Shown here one piece after another: positions 26,095 through 35,792 of a stretch of 46,561 nucleotides of DNA. A program made the translations under genes and the position numbers. Source of the DNA: CAZQEZ01 sp964592475 (GTDB taxonomy: Bacteria > Bacteroidota > Bacteroidia > Cytophagales > Cyclobacteriaceae); the NCBI GenBank assembly GCA_964592475.1, contig CAZQEZ010000015.1, positions 1-46,561 on the forward strand, read 5' to 3'. Within the stretch, counting starts at the first letter, position 1. Each line of letters begins with the position of its first letter. The notes under the pieces were generated by a model that saw only the letters and a program-made list of their open reading frames with translations, searched no databases and had not been told where the DNA came from.

Positions 26095-26595
26095 TTGGCA
26101 TCTGATAATAAAAATCTAAAAGTAGATATTGAGAAAATAGACCTCGAAAAGGAAAAAGATAAGGTAAGTGAAACCCCAGGTATCATTGCCTTTCCTCATC
26201 ACGTAGGTGGTGTGGCAATAAGGTCTGAAGATAAAGGCAAAATAAAAGGCAGAGCACTTTCAGCAATGAAAGAGCAAACCGATAGCCAAATGAACCAACT
26301 TTACGATCAGGCTCGTATATTGGCAGCTCAAGCTAATTCCATTAAGCGCAGGGTAGAAATTTCGGAGAGGATTTATTTGGCACAAATGAATTTTGACCCA
26401 ATTATTAGCCACGTTTACTTTGTATATGAAAAGAAAAACGGTGACGACGTGCTTTCTATGGTAGCCCCTTCCGAATGGGGACGTAGTATACCATTTGCTA
26501 AATTCTTAGCGAAAGTCAAACTTCTTTCTGATCATACCTGGGAAGTATTGGACTATGATGAAAACGGACAGCAAACCTCTGATGACTTCAAGTAA
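26095..26595 (+). CDS. DUF2452 protein
   Basis: 166 residues, cytosolic. No ATG lies in frame near the N-terminus; the TTG at 26095 is the plausible start. The nearby ATG at 26090 is in another frame and stops after nine codons. The conserved block GVAIRSEDKGKIKGRALSAM with EQTDSQMNQLYDQ, then RRVEISERIYLAQMNFDP and the strand HVYFVYEKKNGDDVLSM identify DUF2452, a family of unknown function found in Bacteroidota and some gammaproteobacteria. The 3' end overlaps the next gene by 14 bases (ATG at 26582), indicating translational coupling. Confidence 0.8.
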   Translation: MASDNKNLKVDIEKIDLEKEKDKVSETPGIIAFPHHVGGVAIRSEDKGKIKGRALSAMKEQTDSQMNQLYDQARILAAQANSIKRRVEISERIYLAQMNFDPIISHVYFVYEKKNGDDVLSMVAPSEWGRSIPFAKFLAKVKLLSDHTWEVLDYDENGQQTSDDFK

Positions 26596-27223
26596 AACCA
26601 AGTTTTTGGCTCAAATATTAGAAGAAGAAAATTATAGGTTATTTGATCCTTTAACTTGCCATTTTTCTATAAAGGAATCTTCACAAAACTATCATGATGT
26701 ACAAGAGGTATTTTACGATTATTTGGAAGGGAAGGGTAATCCTTTTCCTATAAAACTAAGTTTTCCTTTGATCCATGATAATTTTGTTTTGATTCTTGAT
26801 GAAGAGTTATCATTTAACCGTTATCGAAAAACCACATTACGGTCTGCTTTTTATGAAAAATTTAGCGGGTTAAACCTCAATCAATACCAACGATATTGCC
26901 GAACTTATGAAAAAAATTGTCTTAAACTTGGGTTACAAAACGGGATCTGGACTAATGAATTAGCGGAAAAATATTTTAATAATCCATCAGAACCTGGTGA
27001 TTTTTTTGCTAATGGTTCACCAGGTTGGAAATACCAAGCATTCCACCAGTATTTGCATGATTTATATGCACACGAAAACAACTGGAAATTTTATCGAATT
27101 TCAATATATGATAATGTTTTAACAGAAGGGAAACTGCAGCCAATCGGAAAAATGATGGAGACCCGAAATGAAAAATATAAAAAGATTATATTTAATTTTC
27201 TGAAAATGAAATTAAAATTATAA
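26582..27223 (+). CDS. protein of unknown function coupled to DUF2452 gene
   Basis: 213 residues from the ATG at 26582 (MTSSKTKFLAQ), which overlaps the DUF2452 stop by 14 bases; an earlier ATG at 26555 is possible but would overlap more. Not recognised. It is a basic, aromatic-rich soluble protein without signal peptide or membrane helix (TYEKNCLKLGLQNGIWTNEL, GSPGWKYQAFHQYLHDLY). The last 15 residues are Lys/Leu-rich. It converges with the lipoprotein gene, overlapping its end by 6 bases. The tight coupling suggests the two proteins work together. Confidence 0.7.
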   Translation: MTSSKTKFLAQILEEENYRLFDPLTCHFSIKESSQNYHDVQEVFYDYLEGKGNPFPIKLSFPLIHDNFVLILDEELSFNRYRKTTLRSAFYEKFSGLNLNQYQRYCRTYEKNCLKLGLQNGIWTNELAEKYFNNPSEPGDFFANGSPGWKYQAFHQYLHDLYAHENNWKFYRISIYDNVLTEGKLQPIGKMMETRNEKYKKIIFNFLKMKLKL

Positions 27224-27700
27224 ATTTTGAAGTTGTGCAATAGTAGATTGTACTTGATTAACAAGATTTTGAATATAAACAGGTTGTTTATCTTCTTCAT
27301 TAGCTATAATCCAATACCGTGTTTTATCTTCAAAACCAATTTCCAGGTATATTCTATTACAATTATTACACTCACCTATATTATTTTCTTCTTCTTGCAA
27401 TAATTTATGGGGTATACCATCTAAGAAACTTTTCACCAATGGTTCGGAAGCCGAAAAAAACTCGTATCTCCCATTATAAGGAAATTCTTGTCGGGTAATT
27501 GTGTTTTCTGTGTCTTTAAAAAATTTTAAATTATCAATTTTAAAAGTAGCAGCACAATCAGGTTCAATACAGGAGGGATCAAAACTAGAAAATATCACAT
27601 ATCTTACTTCTTTATCAGTTCCAATTTGCATTTCCGGAACATTGTCGCAAGCAAGACAAAACAATACTAATACAGCGATATGTAAACATTTACTATGCAT
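27218..27700 (-). CDS. lipoprotein of unknown function
   Basis: 160 residues; signal MHSKCLHIAVLVLFCLAC with lipid Cys18. The mature part is acidic, with a CIEPDC pair, a CNNC pair (NNIGECNNCNRIYLEIGFED) and strands such as KTRYWIIANEEDKQPVYI. The CxxC could bind a metal or form a disulfide in the periplasm. No family recognised. The stop overlaps the end of the convergent plus-strand gene by 6 bases. Confidence 0.75.
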   Translation of the reverse strand: MHSKCLHIAVLVLFCLACDNVPEMQIGTDKEVRYVIFSSFDPSCIEPDCAATFKIDNLKFFKDTENTITRQEFPYNGRYEFFSASEPLVKSFLDGIPHKLLQEEENNIGECNNCNRIYLEIGFEDKTRYWIIANEEDKQPVYIQNLVNQVQSTIAQLQNL

Positions 27701-27830
27701 TCTATAAATATGACACTACAATTGCCAAAAAGGTTGTTGTGAAAAGCTAATTTAAATTAGATTTTTGAAAATTTACTAACTCAAACATTTAGCATGAAAG
27801 TACAGTTTGAAAAAAAATCAAATTAATGCT

Positions 27831-28781
27831 ATGAATACATTTCCTTTCTGGACGAAAAATTTATTGAGAGTCGCGGGTATATACAATGTTATTTGGGGCA
27901 GTTGGGTAGTTTTGTTTCCAAACTCATTTTTTTACTGGTTTGATTTATCTTTACCTATTTATCCCATGATTTGGCAATCAGTAGGAATGATAGTGGGAGT
28001 ATATGGCATTGGATATTATGTTGCCGCGGAAAATCCACAGCGTCATTGGCCTATAATATTTGTTGGTTGGCTAGGCAAACTATTTGGCCCGATTGGTGCT
28101 ATTTATTATCTTTTGATTGGAAAATTAACACCATGGTTTCTTTTACATAATTTGACCAATGATATTATTTGGTTGCCGTTTTTTACCATTATCATATACA
28201 ATATAATTAAAAATGGTCAAAATACGAGTAAGAATTCCGGGCCAACCCTTGAAGATGCTCTTTCAAAGTTTACAGTATTGGACGGTTCTTCACTGGCTCA
28301 ATTAAATAAAAAAAAGCCGATCATGTTACTTTTTCTACGTCATTTTGGTTGTACTTTTTGCCGGGAGACACTTCAAAATCTCAAGCACAATTATTTATCA
28401 ATTAGTCAGCATTGTGAAGTAGTAATTGTGCATATGTCGGAAGAAAAAGTGGCTAATCAGTATTTTGAAACTTATGGTTTAACTAATGTAAAACACGTGA
28501 GTGATCGTGATTGTGAGCTATATGAAGCATTCAGTCTTTACCGAGGAAATTTCAATCAATTGTTTGGCCCCAAGGTTTGGATTCGTGGATTTATAGCGGG
28601 TATAATTAAAGGTAATGGCATAGGCAAACTTCAGGGAGATGGATTTAGAATGCCTGGCGTTTTTATCCTTCAAAATAATAAGATAATTGATAGTTATTAC
28701 TATTCAAGTGCTGCAGACCGACCGGTTTTATTGAAAATGGCAGAGAATTTGAAAATGAAATCAATAGAATTAGAAGTCTGA
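27831..28781 (+). CDS. membrane domain fused to peroxiredoxin-like (SelL/PRXL2-type) domain
   Basis: 316 residues from the ATG at 27831; a TTG eight codons upstream is less likely. Residues 10-128 hold four membrane helices (GIYNVIWGSWVVLFP, MIWQSVGMIVGVYGIGYYV, WPIIFVGWLGKLFGPIGAIY, IIWLPFFTIIIYNII). Residues 140-316 form a thioredoxin-fold domain: MLLFLRHFGCTFCRETLQNL with the pair Cys174-xx-Cys177 at the position of the redox motif in SelL/PRXL2 (AhpC/TSA-2) proteins, then VVIVHMSEEKV and GFRMPGVFILQNNKIIDSYY. It probably reduces peroxides or disulfides at the membrane. The membrane half resembles small DoxX/SPW-like modules. No partner gene adjacent. Confidence 0.8.
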   Translation: MNTFPFWTKNLLRVAGIYNVIWGSWVVLFPNSFFYWFDLSLPIYPMIWQSVGMIVGVYGIGYYVAAENPQRHWPIIFVGWLGKLFGPIGAIYYLLIGKLTPWFLLHNLTNDIIWLPFFTIIIYNIIKNGQNTSKNSGPTLEDALSKFTVLDGSSLAQLNKKKPIMLLFLRHFGCTFCRETLQNLKHNYLSISQHCEVVIVHMSEEKVANQYFETYGLTNVKHVSDRDCELYEAFSLYRGNFNQLFGPKVWIRGFIAGIIKGNGIGKLQGDGFRMPGVFILQNNKIIDSYYYSSAADRPVLLKMAENLKMKSIELEV

Positions 28782-28804
28782 AAAATGAAATTCTGGAAAG
28801 GTTA

Positions 28805-31800
28805 TCATTGTACCATGAACTTACGTATTTGATATTCTCCTTCTTTATTGCCTATCATGAACAGGTTGATACCTCTAGGTAAATCTCGGAGTTCAAATTG
28901 AAAACGATCTATACCCTGCATTAGCGTACCTTCATATAATTGAACTCCGCGCAAATCCACAATTTTATAATGTAACTCTTTCTGCAGCGGCTGAGGAAAA
29001 ATTAAATTAAACATACCATTCGTTACCGGATTAGGATATAGTTTCATTTCATTAACCAAAGAAAACAATAATTCATCTTCAATGGAAGTTGGATTCCCTT
29101 CTTTAGGCGGTAATTTTATATATTTTGCCTGGTAAACTTCTTTGGAAATTCTATCCTGCACAAAAATTATCAATCCAAGTTGATCAGGATCGTAAACAGG
29201 CACAAAATTTTGATCTAAGTTCCATATAGCCGTAAAACTTTGGGTAGTACCGGCACTCCAGTCATTTAAGAATTCGGTACCACCCGCGTTTGGAATTAGC
29301 TTTTTTAATACATTCCTAAATCGAACCCCTTCTAAGTCTACTTCTCTTTCTATTACAGCTAAATGTACAATTATTCTTCTATTGTTGATCGTTTCTAAAG
29401 CTTCAATGATAGTAGAAACTGATAGTTCATTTACTTCACTTGGATTAATAGAGGCAGTAATTTTAAATTTAGGATCTAACAAGCTGTTTTTCACAACCAC
29501 GGTAGTATCAATATTTAGTGTATTACCACCAGGGTTATATCTATTAGATCCATCAATTACTGTTTTCAAAGGCACTTCAAAATCGTAATATTCTCGCCTG
29601 GCACTCATATCAGCAGTATTATCATCATATAAAGGATCAAATGAGGGATAATTTACATGATATCTTAATGATATTACTTCGCGAGGTATTTTTTCACTAA
29701 AAGGAATACCAATTTCATCAGGGTTCAAGTAATTTTCTATAGATGAAATAAGAACATTGCCTTCTGAATTTGTGTTGGTATTTGTAAAATGCTCCATAAG
29801 TACTAATCTTGTTCTGTTTTTAATTTCAAAATCATCAAAAGCAAAACCATTATATTCAGAGTCAATAGGGTTTCTTTCATCACTACCAAAAGCGATTCTA
29901 AATCTAACCTGAGGAAAGCCTGCTAAATCCTGAAGACTATAACTTGCCTCAACCCATCCATTCGTTGGGTCAGTCCATCCTTCAAAACCTTCGGTGGCAA
30001 AATCTTGACCCCCTGGGTTACTAATTATGCCTCTAAAGTGATACCACTCTATACCTTCTCCAACATTTCCTAATTTCAACCAGTCTTTACCACCATTTAC
30101 AGAATATTGAATTGCCACACCATCAAACTGTGGTTGAGTATGAATCCACATTTTAAAGCTAAGCATTGGTCTTTCTAACTTAGTTAGATCAAAAGCCGGG
30201 CTATTTATATAAGATTGTTCCAAAGAATTATAAACACCGTCAGCATTAGTAACCCAAGCAGAACTTCCTGAATAAGCACTATTTATAACTGATCCACTTG
30301 GTGATTCAAGCTCCCAACTACTGTTAGTTCCTCCCATCGTCCAACCTGCTCTCCCAGCTTCAAAATTTTCAAAATAAGGAAAATTGGCATTAATCAAAGG
30401 AATAATTTCAACCGGGTACTTAACAGAGTCCACACAACCACTTTCTGTAGTTGCTTTCAATTTAACATTATACGACCCAATACCTGGAAAAACAATGATA
30501 GTATCTTTGGCCGACGAGGTAACACCTAAGAAATCAAAATCCCATTGATAACCGGTATTATCATCAATAAAATCTTCTGATGGCGCATCACTCGGGAATG
30601 TGGTCGCATTGATAAATTCAGTAAAGTCTCCTGCTGCTATGTTGTTGAAATTGAAGTCAGCATTAGGAACCGCACCAACCAATATTTCTCTAAATGTACT
30701 AAAAGTACAGCCATTTAGCGTGGTTACTTCTAAGGTAACAGGTTTTCGACCATAGTCAGAAAACTGATGGGATGGATTTTGATCACTATAGATCGCTTCA
30801 CCATTATTTATATTCCAATTCCAGGTAGCTACTGCATCTGAAAATACAGATGCACCCGGTATTGTCGTTTCATCATTAAATTGAATTGCCTCTGTAACAC
30901 AAGCTTGTGTTTCATCAATGGAAAACTGAGGTCGCGGTGAGGAATTTACGCGTACATCTTGAGATACAACCACCGTTACATTATTAGGATCAGTATATTG
31001 ATAGTATACTGTATGAAGTCCAACACCTGCGGTGGATGGTTGAAATAAAAATGTGCCTGACCCAAAAGTGACGCCAGGGCCTGTAAATATACCACCTCCC
31101 GGATCTCCAGTAATGACAGCATTATCAGCATCGTAACAATATTCAGGGTCTAAGCCCAATATATTCACAACCGGTAAAGGATTAACCTGAATATCTTGAG
31201 ATACCTGATTCGTACATCCGGTAATACTATTTGTATAGGAATAGGTAATCGTTTTTATCCCGTCTCCCGCTAATGCAGGATTAAAATTACTGGTGCCTGC
31301 AACAATACCAGGCCCTGAAAAATCACCACCGGAAGGATCACCGAATAATGTAATCGGATCATCATTTATGGCTATTTCTAAGGGAAGATTTAGAATAACC
31401 GGAGAAGGCAACTCATGGATAGTGATTATTAACCTATCAGAAACCACTTCACATGGGCCAGAAGTTCCTAATCCATCAGGATCATCGGAAATCAAATCTA
31501 AAATCACCACATTACCATAATCAGCCGGAGTAGTATTATAAACTGCAGTAACATTGCCTGCAGCGCTAGTATTACCACTTATTGTGCCATTGCCTATTAC
31601 TACTTGCCACGTACCACTACTTGATCCACCAGTTACAGTACCGGATAAATTAATAGTTGTAGTTTCACACACATCAAAATCTGCACCAGCATTCACAACT
31701 GCCTTTTCATTTACATAAACTGTTACCTGATCATCATCCGACTTACATCCTTTAGTATCTACAATGGATAAAGTGTATAAATTAGGTCCAATAGTAGCAG

Positions 31801-34800
31801 GTACAACAATAGGATTAGATGCTGAAGATGTATAACCATCAGGTCCACTCCAAGATATAGTGTAAAAACCAGAGCCACCGGATGCAGGCACATCACCTCC
31901 TATTTGAGCAAAACCATCCTCACATATGTATGTATCGTCTCCTGCATCAGCGATTACAGCTGGGCTTATACCTATGGTTACCTGAGCTATAGCAGCCGTA
32001 CATGGCCCGGCAGGATCTGCACTTGTTAAAGTAAGAATTACGCTACTATTAGTTTGATCAGCAAGACTTGGAATATAAACATTGTCCAAAGTAGAGACAC
32101 TGTATAAAAAACTTCCAGTGCCAGATGTACTCCAAGTACCCGTAGCAGCACCACCTGAAATCTCGCCTAATACACTAGCCGAATCTCCCGAGCAGATAAA
32201 ATCATCGGTAGTAGTAATCGTGGCAGTTACTTCCTGACTTAAATTGATAATTATATTATCTATATTAGAAAGACAGTTGTTGGCATCTTCCACCTGCACT
32301 GAGTAAGTATTATTACCAAGAACTGATGGTTCAACAACAGGATTGGCAGCTGAAGCTGGAGTAACAAAATCTGTAACATTTGGCCCAGTCCAACTATAGA
32401 GATATGTTCCACTGCCACCTCTGGCAGTTGGAGAACCACCTAAAGAAATCGTTCCTCCATTACACAAGCTTTGATTAGATCCTGCATCAGCAATTAGTTG
32501 AGGATTTACTTTTATTGCAACATTTGTTACATCGCTAGTACAACCGGTTGGTGATTCTGAAGTAATGGCATAATTGACTTCCTTTATTGAGTAGGGTAAA
32601 TTAACATTAGTAAGCGTCTGAGAAATATTAATGCCACTTCCGGATGAAGCCCCTGAAATACCAGCCTCAGCAGTAGCTATCCAAGAAAAGGAAGTACCTG
32701 TAACTCCTACAGGGTCAGTTAGTGATATACTTGTAGATTCATTATTACAAATGACTGGATCGGCCACTGTAGCTGCAATTCCAGGATTAGGGTTTACAGC
32801 TACTTCTATTATATCAGTTTCACCAAGACATCCATTATTGTTTCTTATTTGTATTTCATATTTTATGGTATCGCTGATATTGGATGAATTTGTAAGTAGA
32901 TCAGCAATTACCTCATTTTTGACAAATGTGCTGCCTATCGGACTATTACCCGTAATAGAACCATTTGTAGTAATACCAATAATTTCAAAAATTAAATCCT
33001 CATCTGGTAAAAATACAGATTCCAGTAAAATATCAGTAGTTTCTCCACTGCAAATTGCAGTAGTATTGGTGAATGAGAACTTTGGATCAGGATTGACTAA
33101 TACTTTTACAATTTGATTGGGTTGTTTACTTACGCATCCGTTAGCTTCTACATTAAATGTATAGGTTACTTCTACAGGTGATGTTAGATTATTAGTAATA
33201 ACATCATTAATTGTAGTACCATCTACAAATCTTTGTCCATCAACCAATGTACCGGTAATTGATCCGTAATTAACATCAACCAATACTATCTCTCCACCTT
33301 CTGTAGGAGAAGAAACCAGTATATCCGTATTTGCACCACTACATATTTCACTTAAGTTATTAGTGACCGAAAATGATGGTGTTGGATTTACCTCAATCTG
33401 CACATTTTGTTGGATGGGATTGTCACAACCAAGAGAAGAAGCTCCTAATATATAAATTAGATCTAAGCGGTCATCCGTATTGTTACTCAATATTGTACTG
33501 ATATTAGATCCCGGTAAAAAAGTAGAACCAACTGTATTATGGCCGGTAATATTACCACCTGCATTATTTATTGCATTAATAGTAATAATAGCATTGGGAT
33601 CACTACTGTTTATCTCTATATCAATGGCTTCATCGTCACAAATAGTTGGCAAATTATTTGTTATATTGAAAACTGGGAATGGGTTAATAGTTAAAGTCAT
33701 TTGATCTTGAACCAAAGCACAACTACCATTGCCATTCGCCGACAGCGTAAAAGTAATATCTCCACTTTCACCAGCTAGCGGCTGGTAAGTAGGCGTTAAG
33801 CTGTTACTTGCATTTGATAAAACACCCAGACCTGAAGTACTCCAACTGTAGGAACTGGCTTCGGAAACAGAAGCACTTATTGCCTGAGTAGAAAAATCGA
33901 ATGTTGCATCTTGACATATAATTTCATCACTACCCGCGTCTACTTCAGGGGCTGGAGTAACAAATATTGTAATATCATCATTTGCTTCACATCCATTATC
34001 ATCCGTAACATTAACATTATAATTTGTATCAGTAACAGGTGAAGCAAAAGGTTGAGCTATTCCCGCATTATCTAATGAAGAAGATGGAGTCCAAATATAG
34101 GAATATGGCCCTAAACCACCCGAAGCAATATTTCCAATTTGTGTACTGGTATTTTCGCAAATTGTTACATTACTGCCTGCAAATATTGTAGGGTTATCAT
34201 TTACCGTGACCGAAACCAGATCTGTTACTGAACAGGTATTGTAGTTTACATCAGCATCTCTAACTTCTACGGTAAAACCGATGATGCCACCAGCAGATGA
34301 AGTAAATGTAGGAGAAGCTATGCTTGCATTATTCAAGCCTGTTGTGGGAGTCCAGCTATAAGTATAGCTGCCACTACCACCTGTGGCTATTGCTGTTAAT
34401 CCCGTGCTGCTGCCTGAACATAATACGTTGTCGTCTATTGTCGCGTTTACACTTAATGCATTGTTTACATTTACCGTGGCCGTAGACGTTAATAAAGATT
34501 GGCAACTCGTGCTACCGTTGGTCGCTTCTACACTAAATGTGGTAGTAGCAGATAAATTTCCGGTAGGTAAATTAATACTTGCACCGGTTCCGGCTACCGG
34601 CGAGCCTATATTGGTAACGCCCGATTTAAGTTGATAATTTACTCCCACTTCACTACTACCTAATACTATATTGGTACCCGTGTTGTGGCACAAGTAATCA
34701 TCGGCCGCTGTTACGCTCAAGCCATCGGCTGGCAAGGTATTTACCGTGACCGAAACCAGATCTGTTACTGAACAGGTATTGTAGTTTACATCANNNNNNN

Positions 34801-35716
34801 NNNNNNNNNNNNNNNNNNNNNNNNNNNNNNNNNNNNNNNNNNNNNNNNNNNNNNNNNNNNNNNNNNNNNNNNNNNNNNNNNNNNNNNNNNNNNACAAGTA
34901 ATCATCGGCCGCTGTTACGCTCAAGCCATCGGCTGGCAAGGTATTTACGGTTAATACAGCCGAAGTTGAATTACTACTGCATTGTCCAATTTCAGTTACT
35001 ACGCACCGATATAAATTTCCATTCAAAGAAGTAGGAGCATTGGTAATATTCAGAGATGATGTAGTTACATTTGAATAAGGAGAGGTCTCTGCAAGATTTG
35101 CCCAACCACTTCCACTATCTTCTTGCCACTGATAAGCTAAAGAAGTCCCTGAAGCAGCTACAGTAAAACTTGTTGAATTGTTTTCACAAATTTCTTTATC
35201 AGATGGATTACCTGTTATGGATGGAGCATTATCACTTGATACATTTGCAGCTACTACAAAATCTTCAAACCCACTAATGATTGCATTGCCACCCAAACGT
35301 ACAATGTCTCCTGTAACGCCATAGTTGGTAGCTCTTGTTTCTAATCCGGATATAACAATGTTGTCAAGATTAGAAGTGCCGGATACAGACAACGTTATTA
35401 AATAATTAGATTGATCAGTAAAAGATCCACTTATAGCGGTAATATCTCTGCCTGCCGTAAAGCTAACGGTAGTAGATGCTAGCGTATTAAACTCAAAGCC
35501 GGAGGATAGATTTAAGTTAATAGTAACATTGGTGCCCATCGCCATATCAGCTATTAATGTTTCAGCAATGGTTATATCGGTAATAGAAGTAAAAGTTGAT
35601 TCAACACATAGATTTGAAGCAGATCCAGTTGTAATATTTACATTTGCAGATGCTATTCCAGGGAATATATAAACAATGCAAATTATCAGAAAAATCTTCG
35701 TGTAAATGTTTCTCAA
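28805..35716 (-). CDS. giant Ig/PKD-repeat adhesin with T9SS sorting domain
   Basis: At least 2303 residues, interrupted by the 100-N gap. Signal peptide 1-24. Residues 25-1560 are tandem Ig-like beta-sandwich repeats of 70-100 residues, each with a C...C-type start (ICENNSTSFT, ICQDATFDFST) and a terminal VTVN/ITIN strand. PKD domains lie at about 1585-1765 (ATWNWNINNGEAIYSDQNPS), a jelly-roll/MAM-like domain at 1775-1960 (ENFEAGRAGWTMGG, AIQYSVNGGKDW), and a type A T9SS sorting domain at the end (LYPNPVTNGMFNLIF to LPRGINLFMIGN). It should be displayed on the cell surface for adhesion, gliding or biofilm. It follows the lipoprotein gene by 76 bases with no clear promoter between. Length is uncertain because of the gap. 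Confidence 0.9.
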   Translation of the reverse strand: MRNIYTKIFLIICIVYIFPGIASANVNITTGSASNLCVESTFTSITDITIAETLIADMAMGTNVTINLNLSSGFEFNTLASTTVSFTAGRDITAISGSFTDQSNYLITLSVSGTSNLDNIVISGLETRATNYGVTGDIVRLGGNAIISGFEDFVVAANVSSDNAPSITGNPSDKEICENNSTSFTVAASGTSLAYQWQEDSGSGWANLAETSPYSNVTTSSLNITNAPTSLNGNLYRCVVTEIGQCSSNSTSAVLTVNTLPADGLSVTAADDYLXXXXXXXXXXXXXXXXXXXXXXXXXXXXXXXXXXDVNYNTCSVTDLVSVTVNTLPADGLSVTAADDYLCHNTGTNIVLGSSEVGVNYQLKSGVTNIGSPVAGTGASINLPTGNLSATTTFSVEATNGSTSCQSLLTSTATVNVNNALSVNATIDDNVLCSGSSTGLTAIATGGSGSYTYSWTPTTGLNNASIASPTFTSSAGGIIGFTVEVRDADVNYNTCSVTDLVSVTVNDNPTIFAGSNVTICENTSTQIGNIASGGLGPYSYIWTPSSSLDNAGIAQPFASPVTDTNYNVNVTDDNGCEANDDITIFVTPAPEVDAGSDEIICQDATFDFSTQAISASVSEASSYSWSTSGLGVLSNASNSLTPTYQPLAGESGDITFTLSANGNGSCALVQDQMTLTINPFPVFNITNNLPTICDDEAIDIEINSSDPNAIITINAINNAGGNITGHNTVGSTFLPGSNISTILSNNTDDRLDLIYILGASSLGCDNPIQQNVQIEVNPTPSFSVTNNLSEICSGANTDILVSSPTEGGEIVLVDVNYGSITGTLVDGQRFVDGTTINDVITNNLTSPVEVTYTFNVEANGCVSKQPNQIVKVLVNPDPKFSFTNTTAICSGETTDILLESVFLPDEDLIFEIIGITTNGSITGNSPIGSTFVKNEVIADLLTNSSNISDTIKYEIQIRNNNGCLGETDIIEVAVNPNPGIAATVADPVICNNESTSISLTDPVGVTGTSFSWIATAEAGISGASSGSGINISQTLTNVNLPYSIKEVNYAITSESPTGCTSDVTNVAIKVNPQLIADAGSNQSLCNGGTISLGGSPTARGGSGTYLYSWTGPNVTDFVTPASAANPVVEPSVLGNNTYSVQVEDANNCLSNIDNIIINLSQEVTATITTTDDFICSGDSASVLGEISGGAATGTWSTSGTGSFLYSVSTLDNVYIPSLADQTNSSVILTLTSADPAGPCTAAIAQVTIGISPAVIADAGDDTYICEDGFAQIGGDVPASGGSGFYTISWSGPDGYTSSASNPIVVPATIGPNLYTLSIVDTKGCKSDDDQVTVYVNEKAVVNAGADFDVCETTTINLSGTVTGGSSSGTWQVVIGNGTISGNTSAAGNVTAVYNTTPADYGNVVILDLISDDPDGLGTSGPCEVVSDRLIITIHELPSPVILNLPLEIAINDDPITLFGDPSGGDFSGPGIVAGTSNFNPALAGDGIKTITYSYTNSITGCTNQVSQDIQVNPLPVVNILGLDPEYCYDADNAVITGDPGGGIFTGPGVTFGSGTFLFQPSTAGVGLHTVYYQYTDPNNVTVVVSQDVRVNSSPRPQFSIDETQACVTEAIQFNDETTIPGASVFSDAVATWNWNINNGEAIYSDQNPSHQFSDYGRKPVTLEVTTLNGCTFSTFREILVGAVPNADFNFNNIAAGDFTEFINATTFPSDAPSEDFIDDNTGYQWDFDFLGVTSSAKDTIIVFPGIGSYNVKLKATTESGCVDSVKYPVEIIPLINANFPYFENFEAGRAGWTMGGTNSSWELESPSGSVINSAYSGSSAWVTNADGVYNSLEQSYINSPAFDLTKLERPMLSFKMWIHTQPQFDGVAIQYSVNGGKDWLKLGNVGEGIEWYHFRGIISNPGGQDFATEGFEGWTDPTNGWVEASYSLQDLAGFPQVRFRIAFGSDERNPIDSEYNGFAFDDFEIKNRTRLVLMEHFTNTNTNSEGNVLISSIENYLNPDEIGIPFSEKIPREVISLRYHVNYPSFDPLYDDNTADMSARREYYDFEVPLKTVIDGSNRYNPGGNTLNIDTTVVVKNSLLDPKFKITASINPSEVNELSVSTIIEALETINNRRIIVHLAVIEREVDLEGVRFRNVLKKLIPNAGGTEFLNDWSAGTTQSFTAIWNLDQNFVPVYDPDQLGLIIFVQDRISKEVYQAKYIKLPPKEGNPTSIEDELLFSLVNEMKLYPNPVTNGMFNLIFPQPLQKELHYKIVDLRGVQLYEGTLMQGIDRFQFELRDLPRGINLFMIGNKEGEYQIRKFMVQ
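34201..34948. repeat. 540-bp near-identical tandem repeat in the adhesin, collapsed at the gap
   Basis: Bases 34201-34253 recur identically at 34741-34793, a period of exactly 540 bp (180 residues, two Ig-like modules). Bases 34690-34744 recur identically at 34894-34948 on the other side of the N run. The unit DNA is identical where it can be compared, which indicates recent duplication. Confidence 0.9.
34794..34893. other. assembly gap (100 N)
   Basis: Exactly 100 N inside the adhesin repeat. One missing full repeat unit would need 436 bases here (53 + 436 + 51 = 540); 436 and 100 leave the same remainder modulo 3, which is why the frame stays open across the placeholder. Confidence 0.97.
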
Positions 35717-35792
35717 AATTATTTATGCTCTTTTGGTTAAATACTCATTACTATAAAATTGTAACCTTCGAAAATTATATTACATTCCACAT

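Noticed and set aside
34201..34948. Repeats around the N gap as a CRISPR array or mobile element
   Set aside because: The repeat unit is 540 bp, stays in frame and encodes Ig-like modules of the adhesin; there are no short repeat-spacer patterns or terminal inverted repeats.
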